Shown here piece after piece: positions 7,334-15,784 of a stretch of DNA of 64,000 nt. Source of the DNA: Haloarcula salina (GTDB lineage Archaea; Halobacteriota; Halobacteria; Halobacteriales; Haloarculaceae). Made by a program: the position numbers and the translations under genes. Positions within the stretch are counted from its first letter, which is position 1. Each line of letters begins with the position of its first letter. The notes under the pieces are model-generated. The model was not told the origin of the DNA and did no database searches. It saw only the letters and a program-made list of their open reading frames with translations. The stretch covers positions 62,001-126,000 of the forward strand of contig NZ_WRXL01000008.1 in assembly GCF_010119195.1 (NCBI RefSeq), given 5' to 3'.

Positions 7334-10066
7334 ATGCGTAGCCAGGTTCGCGTCCTTCACGTCGACGACGACCCGGATCTCACGGCGGTGGTCGCTCAGT
7401 TCCTCGAACGCGAAGACGACCGCTTCAGCGTCGAGACGGCAGCGAACGCGACCGACGGGCTGGCGCGGCTGGAAGACGGGGACATCGACTGTATCGTCTC
7501 GGATTACGACATGCCCGGAACGAACGGCATCGACTTCCTCGAAGCCGTCCGAGAGTTCGACTCCGACCTCCCGTTCATCCTCTACACGGGGAAGGGATCG
7601 GAGGAGATCGCCAGCGACGCCATCTCGAGCGGCGTGACCGACTACCTCCAGAAGAGCGGCGGCACGGATCAGTACACGGTCCTCGCGAACCGCATCGCCA
7701 ACGCCGTCGAGGCGTATCGGGCCACTCGCGACCTCGAACGGAAGAGCCGACAGGACGAGGCCATCGCGACGCTCAGCCGGGACGCGCTCGAGGGGCTCGC
7801 GCTCCCGTCGCTGTTCGAGCGCGCCGTCGGTCTCATCGCGGACCGTCTCGATACCGAGTACGCCGCCGCCCTTCGGTCCGTCGCCGAGGACGACCGGCTC
7901 TCACCCGTAGCCGCGACGGGGTGGGACCGCCCGGTCACCGACCGGGAGACGGTCGACGCCGGTCCTCGGACGCAGGCGGGCTACACGCTGTCTGTGTCGG
8001 AGCCGGTGGTCGTCGAGGACCTGTCCGGCGACGACCGATTCCGGGAGTCAACGCTACTCACCGACTCCGGCGTCGTCAGCGGAATCAGCGTCGTCGTCGG
8101 CAGCCGCGACGACCCGTGGGGCGTCCTCGGGACGTACGCGACCACCGGCCGCTCGTTCAGCGACGACGACGTGCGGTTCGTCCAGAGCGTCGCCAACGTC
8201 CTCGGGACCGCCATCCAGCGCCACCGCTCGGAACAGCGCCGGCGCGAGAGCGAACGCCGCTTCCGCGAGATCGCCGAGGTCAGTCCCGACACGATCTTCC
8301 GCCTCGACACCGACGGCGTGTTCACCTACGTCTCCCCCGTCGTCGAGTCCCTGCTGGGTTTCACGCGCGAGGAACTCCTCGGGGAGAACTTCCAGCAGTA
8401 CGTCGAAGCGGACACCCTCGCGACGGCGTTCGATGGGTTCTCCCGCGTCCGAGACGGCGAAACGGTCCGCGAACTCGAACTGGCGCTCGTCGACGCGGAC
8501 GGCTCGCGGGTCGACGTCGAGGTGAGCGCCAGCCCGGTTCGCCACGACGGCGCGATCGTCTTCGTCCAGGGACTCGTCCGCGATATCTCTGACCGGAAGG
8601 AACGCGAGCGCGAACTCCGCCGATACCGCGAGTACACGGACTGCGTGCTCGACGGCATCGACGACCTGCTGTTCGTCCACGACGCCGACGGCGACTTACA
8701 GCGGTGGAACGAGAGTTTCGCGGCGGTCACCGGCTACGACGACGCGACCCTCGCGACGATGAACGGGGTCGACTTCGTTCCTGAGACGCACCGGGAGGCG
8801 ACGGCGGCGGCGATAACGCAGGTGTTCGAGACCGGCCACGCCCGACATCAGGCACCGCTACTGACCAGCGACGGCTCCGAGATCCCCTACGAGTTCGTGG
8901 CCAATCGCGTCACGCATCCCGACGGAACGGTGCTCCTCGTCGGGATCGGACGCGACATCACCGATCGGAAGGAACGCGAACGGGAACGGCGGGCGCTCGA
9001 GGCCCGGTACCGGACGCTCGTCGAGAACCTCCCGGACATGGGCGTGTTCCTGTTCGACCGCGACCTCCGGTACACGCTCGCGGCCGGCAGCGAACTCGCC
9101 GCTGTGGGTCTCACCTCGGACGACTTCGAGGGAATGACGGCCCAGGACCTGTTCCCCGACGACCTGGCGGAGGAGACCGAACACTACTACCGCGAGGCGC
9201 TGGCCGGCAACGAAGGGGTCTTCGAGCAGGCGTACCAGGGCGAGCGCTACCGCGTCCAGACCGTCCCAGTGCGGGACGACGAGGGCGAGGTCATCTCCGG
9301 GCTGGCTGTCTCCGAGAACGTCACCGAGCGCAGGGCTCGCCAGCGGGAACTGGAGCGCCAGAACGAGCAGCTCCGGGAGTTCGCGAGCGTCGTGAGCCAC
9401 GACCTCCGAAACCCGCTCAACGTCGCCCGGGGGCGCCTCGAACTGGCGCGGGCGGAGTCCGACAGCGAGCACCTCGACGACATTGGGACCGCGCTCGACC
9501 GAAGCCACGCGCTCATCGACGACCTGCTGGCGCTGGCCAGGAGCGGCGACGCGGTCAGCGACACCGAACCGGTCGCGCTCGTCGACCTGGTCGAGCAGTG
9601 CTGGCAGAACGTCCCGACCGCGGCGTCGACGCTCGTCGTCGAGACGGACCAGACGATCCTCGCCGACCGCGCCCGGCTCGAACAGCTGTTCGAGAATCTC
9701 CTCCGGAACGCCGTGGAGCACGGTCCCGCACCCCTCTCCTCGCAAGCGCAGGGAGACGCCGTCGAACGCGGTCCGCCGACTAGTCCGCCGTCGTCGGAAT
9801 CCGACGACGGCGAGGAACGCGCCGTTACGGTGACCGTCGGCTCGCTCGCAGACGGCTTCTACGTCGAGGACACCGGCCCCGGCGTCCCGCCGGCGGACCG
9901 CGAGAAGGTCTTCGAGGCCGGCTACTCCACCGCGACCGACGGCACCGGCTTCGGACTGCGGATCGTCCGGCAAATCGCCCACGCCCACGGCTGGGACGTC
10001 TCCGTGACCGACGGTGCGAGCGGCGGGGCGCGCTTCGAGGTCCGCGGTGTCGAGACGGCCCCGTGA
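7334..10066 (+). CDS. Hybrid sensor histidine kinase: receiver - GAF - three PAS - HisKA - HATPase
   Basis: A 910-residue cytoplasmic signalling protein with no membrane segments. Residues 4-125 form a receiver domain with acidic pocket DDDP at 11-14, phosphoacceptor Asp57 in SDYDMPG and Lys107. A GAF domain spans about 150-300, with PAS units at about 315-430, 440-560 and 565-680, two of them ending in DISDRKERERE or DITDRKERERE linkers. The HisKA phosphoacceptor is His689 in SHDLRNPL. The ATPase shows NLLRNAVEHG, DTGPGVP and GTGFGLRIV. A low-complexity insert interrupts the ATPase near NAVEHG. Haloarchaea have many such kinases; the signal is unknown. It is monocistronic. Confidence 0.92.
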   Translation: MRSQVRVLHVDDDPDLTAVVAQFLEREDDRFSVETAANATDGLARLEDGDIDCIVSDYDMPGTNGIDFLEAVREFDSDLPFILYTGKGSEEIASDAISSGVTDYLQKSGGTDQYTVLANRIANAVEAYRATRDLERKSRQDEAIATLSRDALEGLALPSLFERAVGLIADRLDTEYAAALRSVAEDDRLSPVAATGWDRPVTDRETVDAGPRTQAGYTLSVSEPVVVEDLSGDDRFRESTLLTDSGVVSGISVVVGSRDDPWGVLGTYATTGRSFSDDDVRFVQSVANVLGTAIQRHRSEQRRRESERRFREIAEVSPDTIFRLDTDGVFTYVSPVVESLLGFTREELLGENFQQYVEADTLATAFDGFSRVRDGETVRELELALVDADGSRVDVEVSASPVRHDGAIVFVQGLVRDISDRKERERELRRYREYTDCVLDGIDDLLFVHDADGDLQRWNESFAAVTGYDDATLATMNGVDFVPETHREATAAAITQVFETGHARHQAPLLTSDGSEIPYEFVANRVTHPDGTVLLVGIGRDITDRKERERERRALEARYRTLVENLPDMGVFLFDRDLRYTLAAGSELAAVGLTSDDFEGMTAQDLFPDDLAEETEHYYREALAGNEGVFEQAYQGERYRVQTVPVRDDEGEVISGLAVSENVTERRARQRELERQNEQLREFASVVSHDLRNPLNVARGRLELARAESDSEHLDDIGTALDRSHALIDDLLALARSGDAVSDTEPVALVDLVEQCWQNVPTAASTLVVETDQTILADRARLEQLFENLLRNAVEHGPAPLSSQAQGDAVERGPPTSPPSSESDDGEERAVTVTVGSLADGFYVEDTGPGVPPADREKVFEAGYSTATDGTGFGLRIVRQIAHAHGWDVSVTDGASGGARFEVRGVETAP

Positions 10067-10168
10067 GAGCGGCGTGGCCTCGCCTCGCGGCTCCGCGGCG
10101 GGCGGTCGATCCGCATCCGCGACGGCCGAACCCGACGGCTTCTTGACGACTCGCCCGCTTGCTCGGGC

Positions 10169-11260
10169 ATGGACGATTGGCTCATCGACGACGACCGCCT
10201 CTCTCTCGGCCGCAAATCCGTTCTCCCCGGGGAGGGCTTCTTCGTCCCCGACTCCTACGAGGAAGAACAGGCCGAAGCCGAGGCCGCCGAGACCGTTTCC
10301 GACGCCGGCGTCGTGGTCATCGCGGACCCTGACGCCGACGGCCTGGCCTGCACCGCGCTGATTCGGCAGGCCCACGGCGAGGGCGCGCTGCTCCCCGCCG
10401 GCCCCCACGAACTCACCGAGGCGCTGGAGTGGACCGCCGAGTACGCCGACCCCGGCGCGACCGTCTTCGTCTGCGACCTCTGTCCCGACCGCGACTCCGA
10501 TGTCGCGCCGCTCGACGACGTGGTCGCCCGCGTCGAGCGCGTCGTCTGGTTCGACCACCACCAGTGGCCCGACGACCTCGCCGCCGCCGTCGACGCGGCC
10601 GGCGTCGAGCGCACCGTCGGCGACTCCGACGAAGTGTGCACCGCCGACGTGGCGCTGGGCGAACTCGACCACGACTTCGACGAGCAGTGGGCCGACCTCG
10701 CCGCCGTCACTCGCGACCACGACCTCTGGATCCGCGACGACCCCCGAAGCGACGACCTCGCGGATTTCTCCTACTGGAGCGAGCCCGAGGAGTACATCGA
10801 GGCGGTCCGCGAGCACGGCCCCGACCTCTCGCCCGAGGTCCACGACTTCCTCGCGGAGAAGCGCGTCGAGAAGGAGGCGCTCATCGAGAAGGCCGTCGAC
10901 CGGGCGGAACTCCGCGAGGTCGCCGACTGGACCGTCGGCGTCACGTACGGCCGCTGCTCGCAGAACGAGGTCGCCGAGGCCCTGCGCGAGCAGGGGGCCG
11001 ACGCCGCCGTCGTCGTCAAGCCCGCCGGCTCGGCCTCCATCCGCGGCACGGAGAACTTCGAGCGCGCACACGAGGTCGCCCAGCAGGTCAACGGCGGCGG
11101 CCACCCGAAGGCCGCCGGCTGCAAGCCCGACATCTACGACGACATGATGGATTACGCCCACCACTGGACGACGCAGGGGGCGGTGGCGAAGCAGGCCATC
11201 GTGGACGCGTTCCGACGGCTTCCCGAAGAAGAGGAGGAAGGCGTCGATACCGACAGATAG
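10169..11260 (+). CDS. DHH-family phosphoesterase (RecJ-like)
   Basis: A 363-residue DHH/DHHA1 protein. Motif I appears as VVIADPDADGLACTALI (about residues 49-65), the DHH motif as WFDHHQWPDD near residue 129, and the DHHA1 glycine motif as NGGGHPKAAGCKPD near the C-terminus. This is the archaeal RecJ-like or nanoRNase/pAp phosphatase group. A single-strand exonuclease or oligonucleotide phosphodiesterase role is likely, but the substrate cannot be settled from sequence. The last 30 or so codons plus downstream sequence are duplicated in tandem at 11362-11495. Confidence 0.88.
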   Translation: MDDWLIDDDRLSLGRKSVLPGEGFFVPDSYEEEQAEAEAAETVSDAGVVVIADPDADGLACTALIRQAHGEGALLPAGPHELTEALEWTAEYADPGATVFVCDLCPDRDSDVAPLDDVVARVERVVWFDHHQWPDDLAAAVDAAGVERTVGDSDEVCTADVALGELDHDFDEQWADLAAVTRDHDLWIRDDPRSDDLADFSYWSEPEEYIEAVREHGPDLSPEVHDFLAEKRVEKEALIEKAVDRAELREVADWTVGVTYGRCSQNEVAEALREQGADAAVVVKPAGSASIRGTENFERAHEVAQQVNGGGHPKAAGCKPDIYDDMMDYAHHWTTQGAVAKQAIVDAFRRLPEEEEEGVDTDR

Positions 11261-11299
11261 CGGCGTCACCCGCGAACGGAGTGAGCGGCTTTTTCGCCC
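11166..11299 (+). repeat. 134-base direct repeat, copy 1 (3' end of the DHH gene)
   Basis: This covers the last 31 codons of the DHH gene, its stop codon and 39 bases beyond, ending in GCGGCTTTTTCGCCC. The same 134 bases recur at 11362 with only two mismatches that I could count. The part after the stop holds the widespread haloarchaeal intergenic motif GAACGGAGTGAGC followed by a T-run. Confidence 0.92.
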
Positions 11300-11361
11300 A
11301 CGTTTTTCGACGAGTGGTGCGCGAACGCAGTGAGCGTTCCCGAGGAGAAAAAGGTGGACTC

Positions 11362-11495
11362 GGACGACGCAGGGGGCGGTGGCGAAGCAGGCCATCGTGG
11401 ACGCGTTCCGGCGGCTTCCCGAAGAAGAGGAGGAAGGCGTCGATACCGACAGATAGCAGCGTCACCCGCGAACGGAGTGAGCGGCTTTTTCGCCC
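11362..11495 (+). repeat. 134-base direct repeat, copy 2 (orphan DHH gene 3' end)
   Basis: A second copy, offset by 196 bases, of the 3' end of the DHH gene, including stop codon and downstream T-run. It has no start codon or upstream gene body, so it is a non-coding gene-end remnant. The 62 bases between the copies hold a related motif (GAACGCAGTGAGCG). Confidence 0.92.
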
Positions 11496-11536
11496 GTCGC
11501 AACGTTGATAGATCTCTCTGTCGACACCTCTGAGTG

Positions 11537-11974
11537 ATGTCCGAGTCCCTCCACACTCGAATCGCGCGCGAAACAGTCGTACGAAAGCGCCTCGGGAGCG
11601 CCGTCGCGGTCGGTGTGACGCTGTACGTCCTCGACGGCTCGATACGGTACGCCGCGGCCACAGCGGCGATCGCCTTCTGCGTCTGGCTGGTCGCCGACGC
11701 CGCACGGGCCGCCGTCGGTGACTACGCCGACCACGTGGTCTTCGGGCTGCTCATCTTCGGTTTCCTGGGCTACACGGTCTCGGCCGGCGGTCCGACGTGG
11801 GTCGTCGCTCCGGGGGCGCTCCTCGGCTGCTGGTTCGTCGTCGACGGCGTCCAGCACCTCCGCCACGGCGTCACGCGCGACGACGTAGAGATACGGTATT
11901 CCCGCGACGGGAGCCTCGTCACTGGCCTGCCGAAGGCGCTGCTCGCCCGACTGGCCCGGCCGTTCTCGCTGTAG
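11537..11974 (+). CDS. Small membrane protein, unknown function
   Basis: A 145-residue protein with about three to four membrane helices (around LGSAVAVGVTLYVLDG, AAATAAIAFCVWLVADA, VVFGLLIFGFLGYTV and WVVAPGALLGCWFVVDG). A soluble, basic C-terminal tail follows. The ATG at 11537 is preferred; a GTG one codon earlier is also possible. It lies 41 bases after the second 134-base repeat and converges with the gene at 11984. No family recognised. Confidence 0.65.
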   Translation: MSESLHTRIARETVVRKRLGSAVAVGVTLYVLDGSIRYAAATAAIAFCVWLVADAARAAVGDYADHVVFGLLIFGFLGYTVSAGGPTWVVAPGALLGCWFVVDGVQHLRHGVTRDDVEIRYSRDGSLVTGLPKALLARLARPFSL

Positions 11975-11983
11975 GCCCGCCGG

Positions 11984-12415
11984 CTACTGCTCGACGACCC
12001 ACTTGTCGCTGTAGCGCTCGCCACAGGCGCACACCGCGTAGGCGTGGATGACGTCGCCCTCGGCGTAGAGGCCGCCCACGTCCTCGTTTTGCTCCTCGGC
12101 GAAGGCGAAGACGAACCGCGTGGTGTGGTCGATGTCCGGTTCCTCCTCGGCGACGGGACAGTCCGCGCCGGTCAGGTCGTCGTGGACGTGGCCCTCGGTG
12201 CCCATCGCCTGCTGGGCCAGCCCCATCGGGTCGATGCCGGTCGCCGACTGGAAGGCGCTGCGGCCGTCGTCGCCGGGGAGGACGAGCACGTGGCCGTATT
12301 CGACCGCGTCGGCGTAGTCGGCCAGCGCGCCGGGGTTCGAGACGGCGTCCTCGTGCAGGAAGAAGAGCACGTCGTCGGGCCGCTCGCCCGCCAGGAACTC
12401 CGCGTGATTGGTCAT
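11984..12415 (-). CDS. Conserved haloarchaeal protein (DUF5807-type?)
   Basis: A 143-residue acidic protein starting MTNHAEFLAGERPDDVLFFL. It has no membrane segments. The C-terminus carries YAVCACGERYSDKWVVEQ, with a CxC pair, and an earlier single Cys lies in GADCPVAEEE. I recall this as a halophile-specific family, probably DUF5807, but could not check. The ATG at 12415 is chosen because upstream codons overlap the region between divergent genes (next gene starts at 12504). Function unknown. Confidence 0.75.
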   Translation of the reverse strand: MTNHAEFLAGERPDDVLFFLHEDAVSNPGALADYADAVEYGHVLVLPGDDGRSAFQSATGIDPMGLAQQAMGTEGHVHDDLTGADCPVAEEEPDIDHTTRFVFAFAEEQNEDVGGLYAEGDVIHAYAVCACGERYSDKWVVEQ

Positions 12416-12503
12416 GCCCGCCCTGAGACGCTCGCCGGGCAAAAATGGCCCGCTCTCGGTCACGACACACAGCGTTTTCACCCGGCCCGTGCTACTGCGG
12501 GGC

Positions 12504-12926
12504 ATGGTCGATCTCAGCGAGTACGTCACCGATATCGTCCACGAACCGACCCAGACCGACAGTCCGGGCTTCGATCTCACGGTCGCGGCCGTCTACGAGG
12601 TCGTCGAACCGGGCCGGATCGACTTCGGCGGCGGCGAACTCGACGCGGCCACGACCGCGCTCCACGAGACGCACAAGCGCGACCCCGACGACGACTACGA
12701 GTGGTGGACGCTCCGGGACGGGCAGTACCTCCTCGAGTACAACGAGTCGCTGACCGGCGACGCGACGGTGACGCTCCAGCCCCGAACGGAACTGCTCGAA
12801 CGCGGGGCCACGCACCCGACGCTGCACGTGGACTCCCTCCCGCGAGTGCCGCTCTCTGTCGGCGGCGCGGGACTGAAACTGAAGGAGAACGCGCGGGTCA
12901 GCACCGTCGTCGCCGCCGAGGACTGA
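12504..12926 (+). CDS. Divergent dCTP deaminase / dUTPase-fold protein
   Basis: A 140-residue protein resembling the shorter dCTP deaminase-like proteins: SPGFDLTVAAVYEVVEPGRIDFGGGEL matches the start of the real enzyme at 51927 (VDLTLGAVYEQVEPGRI). It also has the LEYNE and LQPRTELLERG strands that correspond to LLPRSSLLR. The catalytic block D-x-G-Y-x-G present in the other paralogue is replaced here by VPLSVGGAGLKL, so deaminase or dUTPase activity is uncertain. The ATG at 12504 lies 88 bases from the divergent start at 12415. Confidence 0.72.
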   Translation: MVDLSEYVTDIVHEPTQTDSPGFDLTVAAVYEVVEPGRIDFGGGELDAATTALHETHKRDPDDDYEWWTLRDGQYLLEYNESLTGDATVTLQPRTELLERGATHPTLHVDSLPRVPLSVGGAGLKLKENARVSTVVAAED

Positions 12927-12977
12927 AGCGGACGACACGACAGCGGCCCGTCCGCGTCGGGGTGCGCTCCGTCGCAG

Positions 12978-13856
12978 TCAGGCGTTCACGTCTTCCAGGT
13001 GGCGGCTGGCGACGACCTTCCCGGTCGGCGTGAGCGCGGGGCCGTCGCCTCCGTCCTGAATGAGGCCGTCCTCGGAGAGGTCCTGGAGGATCATCGACAC
13101 CTGCGAGGAGTCCTTGCCGAGGATGCTGGCGAGCGGCATCCCGTCCATGTCGCCGGTGGAGTACATCGCGACCAGCACCTCCTTCTTGTCCTTCGTGAGT
13201 TCGACGTTCCGGAGTTCCTCCATGAGTTCGGAGTACTCCCGGCGGAGGTAGCGTCCGAGGATGGACATCTTCCGGCCGGAGGCCAGCGCCGCCTGCGTCG
13301 TCATGGCGGTCCCGTCTTTCATGTGCCGGACCGTCAGCACCGGGCGCTTCGCGCCGCCGATCTCTCGCGTGTTGCGCTCGAAGTCGGAGACCGTCTTGAG
13401 GTCGACCGTGAACGCGCCGTCGTTGCGCCGGAACTCGACGGTCCCGGCCGTCAGAAACAGCCGCGCCGTCTTGAACGACTCGTCGGTGACGCGACCGCCG
13501 ACGCGGGCGCGCTCTTTGACCGTGGTCTCGGTCCCGTTGACGACGGCCTTGAACAGGACGGTCCCGAACTTCTCGATCTTCTCGTTGTCGGCCTCGACCG
13601 CCGCGATGAGACGCCGCCCGTTTCGCTCGAAGGCGACGGTCACCGTCGAGTCGAAGAAGTCACCGAGGTCGGGCGGGACCTGCCCGATGGCGATGTCGAA
13701 GATGGACTCGAGCGGAATCGTCAGCTTGTCGGACTCGCTGGCGGCCAGGACCAGTCGCTTCTGGGAGAGGACGACGCGTCCCTTGATGGGGTCGCCCCGT
13801 GAAGCCACCTCCGAGTTGAATTTGCCCACGAAATCCGCGATCACTGATTCCGACAT
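12978..13856 (-). CDS. cheF: CheF-type chemotaxis adaptor (archaellum-Che link)
   Basis: A 292-residue protein of the archaeal CheF (DUF439) family. In Halobacterium CheF proteins connect the Che system (CheY, CheC, CheD) to the archaellum. Features include an N-terminal KGRVVLSQKRLVLA strand pair and a C-terminal winged-helix-like region (KKEVLVAMYSTGD...MILQDLSEDGLIQ). A second family member lies at 14862-15725 and shares the KRLVLA and VLMALYSG motifs. It is separated from the main che array by rps6e and one unknown gene and probably has its own promoter. Confidence 0.85.
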   Translation of the reverse strand: MSESVIADFVGKFNSEVASRGDPIKGRVVLSQKRLVLAASESDKLTIPLESIFDIAIGQVPPDLGDFFDSTVTVAFERNGRRLIAAVEADNEKIEKFGTVLFKAVVNGTETTVKERARVGGRVTDESFKTARLFLTAGTVEFRRNDGAFTVDLKTVSDFERNTREIGGAKRPVLTVRHMKDGTAMTTQAALASGRKMSILGRYLRREYSELMEELRNVELTKDKKEVLVAMYSTGDMDGMPLASILGKDSSQVSMILQDLSEDGLIQDGGDGPALTPTGKVVASRHLEDVNA

Positions 13857-13955
13857 CGGACGTTACGGGAGCTACACGAGCCCCGATATTGAGCGTTTCG
13901 CGCGAGTATCAACTGAGAAAATCGGACGAGATCGAGCGAGCGGCGCGAACTGTCG

Positions 13956-14384
13956 TCAATTATCGAGGTTTCTGGCGATGTCCGACAGCGACGAGTCCGG
14001 GCCGTCGGTCGCGGTGTAGACGACGCGCTTGCCGGGCGTCCGGAGGCCGTACTCCTCGCCGGCGGTGATCACGTCGAGGTGAGCGGACCCGCCGAGGGAC
14101 ACCTCGCTCGACTCGACCCACTCCGCGAGCCGGTTCGGCCCCTCGCTCTCGCGGGCCAGGCGGCGGTTGTCGGCGACGTGCGAGAGCACCGGTTCGCCGT
14201 CGAAGTTCTCGCCGACGGCGGCGTGGTAGCCGTCTCCGTCGAGCGCCAGCCGAACGGCGTCGCCTTCCTCGAGGCCGAGGTCCGCGGGGAGGACGACGCG
14301 CGGGCGGTCGGTCCGGCCGATCGATTCGACGGGGACGCGATGCGTCTCGACGGTATCGTGGTCGCTGGGAACGCGGTCCGGCAC
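13956..14384 (-). CDS. Conserved haloarchaeal hypothetical protein
   Basis: A 142-residue acidic soluble protein. The first half resembles a small beta-barrel (RPRVVLPADLGLEEGDAVRLAL), reminiscent of AbrB/SpoVT-like or other swapped-hairpin modules, but the match is too weak to claim. The C-terminus ends in SLSDIARNLDN. It starts 7 bases after the rps6e stop, so the two are probably co-transcribed. It may be the family catalogued as DUF7112 (from memory, unverified). Confidence 0.65.
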   Translation of the reverse strand: MPDRVPSDHDTVETHRVPVESIGRTDRPRVVLPADLGLEEGDAVRLALDGDGYHAAVGENFDGEPVLSHVADNRRLARESEGPNRLAEWVESSEVSLGGSAHLDVITAGEEYGLRTPGKRVVYTATDGPDSSLSDIARNLDN

Positions 14385-14390
14385 GCGGGC

Positions 14391-14780
14391 TTACTCGTCG
14401 TCGCCGCCGAGCAGGTCGTCGACGTCGTCGCTTCCGCGATCCGTGATCTTCGCGTTGATCTGGCGCGTGTCGTCGCTGACCTCGCGGCCGCGGACGGTGA
14501 TGCGCTTTCGCTCGCCGTCGGTGGTCGGCTCGAAGCCGACGCCGCCGTCGGACATGATCTCCTTCGTCGCGACGCCGCGGACGTCCGGGCGCATCGGTCG
14601 GCCGGCCGTGTCGGAGCCGCCGGTGAGTTCGAGCGTGTAGCCGTCGAGGCCGACCGCGCCGCCGTCGACCTCGTCGCCGAGCTCGCGGCCGATGAATCGG
14701 TTGGCGTCCTGTCCGTCGACGTCGATCTGGTAGGTGTGGCCGCTTTCCGGGTCGGAAACGGCGACCGTAAATTCTGCCAT
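14391..14780 (-). CDS. rps6e: Small ribosomal subunit protein eS6 (S6e)
   Basis: A 129-residue protein with the archaeal/eukaryal S6e hallmarks: N-terminal [20 protein letters not shown], then [29 protein letters not shown] with the conserved glycine-rich turns, and [21 protein letters not shown]. It is a structural component of the 30S subunit. It sits between two cheF genes, and an AT-rich stretch before the ATG suggests its own promoter. Confidence 0.96.
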   Translation of the reverse strand: MAEFTVAVSDPESGHTYQIDVDGQDANRFIGRELGDEVDGGAVGLDGYTLELTGGSDTAGRPMRPDVRGVATKEIMSDGGVGFEPTTDGERKRITVRGREVSDDTRQINAKITDRGSDDVDDLLGGDDE

Positions 14781-14861
14781 ACCTGTGGTCTATCGACCGC
14801 GCTTCAAAAACGCGTCGAACCGTCGTTCCCCACTGTGACTCGTTGACGCGGGCCCGTGTGG

Positions 14862-15725
14862 CTACTGGTCGGCCATCGCGTCGCTCGCGATGGACCGCCC
14901 GCGGGCTTCGAGTTGGACTTCCCGGCGGGTCCGGACCGGTTCGAGGATCTCCGACTCGATGAGCCGGTCGTAGACGCCTTCGACCTCGCCGATCTCCATA
15001 TCGACGAAGTCCGGGATCTTGAACGGCGAGATACCGGAGTACAGGGCCATCAAGACCTGCGTCTCCGCGTCGGAGAGCTCCACGTCGTCGGCGATGTTGC
15101 GCTGTTCGCCCTGGCGGACGAGCCCCTCCAGCAGCGAGACGTGCCGGGGGACCCCGGAGACGTGCGTCTCGACGCTGGTCCCCTCGATGGTGTGTTCGAC
15201 CTCAAGAACCGGGCGCTCCTCGCCGCGGACCTCCTTCTCTTTGGCCTCGACGGTCCCCACGTCGTCGATATCGAGCTCGACGAACGTGCCGCTGGAGATG
15301 GCGAGATTGAGGCAGTCGCCGTCGAGTTTGAGACGGGTCTTCTCCCAGCCGCCGTCTTGCACGACGCCGCCCTTGACCGCGGGGTGTTTGACCAGGATGA
15401 CGATCTGGTCCAGCAGGGTGCTGTAGAGATTCGACTGGAACTCCTCGTCCTGTCTGGCGGAGACGAGCGTCACGTCGCGGCCGGACTGAATCTTGACGTA
15501 GCTGTCGACCTGCGCCAGCGACTGGTTCATCTGACTCGCCGTGACGCTGGTGAGCTTCGACAGCGGGATGGTCCGCTTGCCCTGGTTCGTCGCGAGGACC
15601 AGCCGCTTGTTCGACAGGAGGATTCGACCGGGTAGCCACTCGATGTCGTTTCGCTTCCGACCGTCCGAGACGACCTGGACGAACTTCCCCTTCGTGTCGA
15701 CCAGCGCGTGTTCTCCGTCGCTCAT
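14862..15725 (-). CDS. cheF: CheF-type chemotaxis adaptor (second copy)
   Basis: A 287-residue CheF-family (DUF439) protein, paralogous to 12978-13856. Shared signatures are the N-terminal LPGRILLSNKRLVLATNQGKRTIPLS strands and a C-terminal helix-turn-helix-like part with VLMALYSGISPFKIPDF. It lies 59 bases after the HEAT-repeat gene, on the same strand as cheB-cheA-cheR, so it is probably the last gene of that transcript. In Halobacterium, CheF proteins bind CheY, CheC2 and the archaellar accessory proteins, and are needed for switching. Confidence 0.87.
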   Translation of the reverse strand: MSDGEHALVDTKGKFVQVVSDGRKRNDIEWLPGRILLSNKRLVLATNQGKRTIPLSKLTSVTASQMNQSLAQVDSYVKIQSGRDVTLVSARQDEEFQSNLYSTLLDQIVILVKHPAVKGGVVQDGGWEKTRLKLDGDCLNLAISSGTFVELDIDDVGTVEAKEKEVRGEERPVLEVEHTIEGTSVETHVSGVPRHVSLLEGLVRQGEQRNIADDVELSDAETQVLMALYSGISPFKIPDFVDMEIGEVEGVYDRLIESEILEPVRTRREVQLEARGRSIASDAMADQ

Positions 15726-15784
15726 CGGTCAGCTCGCTGTCGACGTGACGTACGCCCCGGCGGGTCTTAATCCACTCGGCCGGC

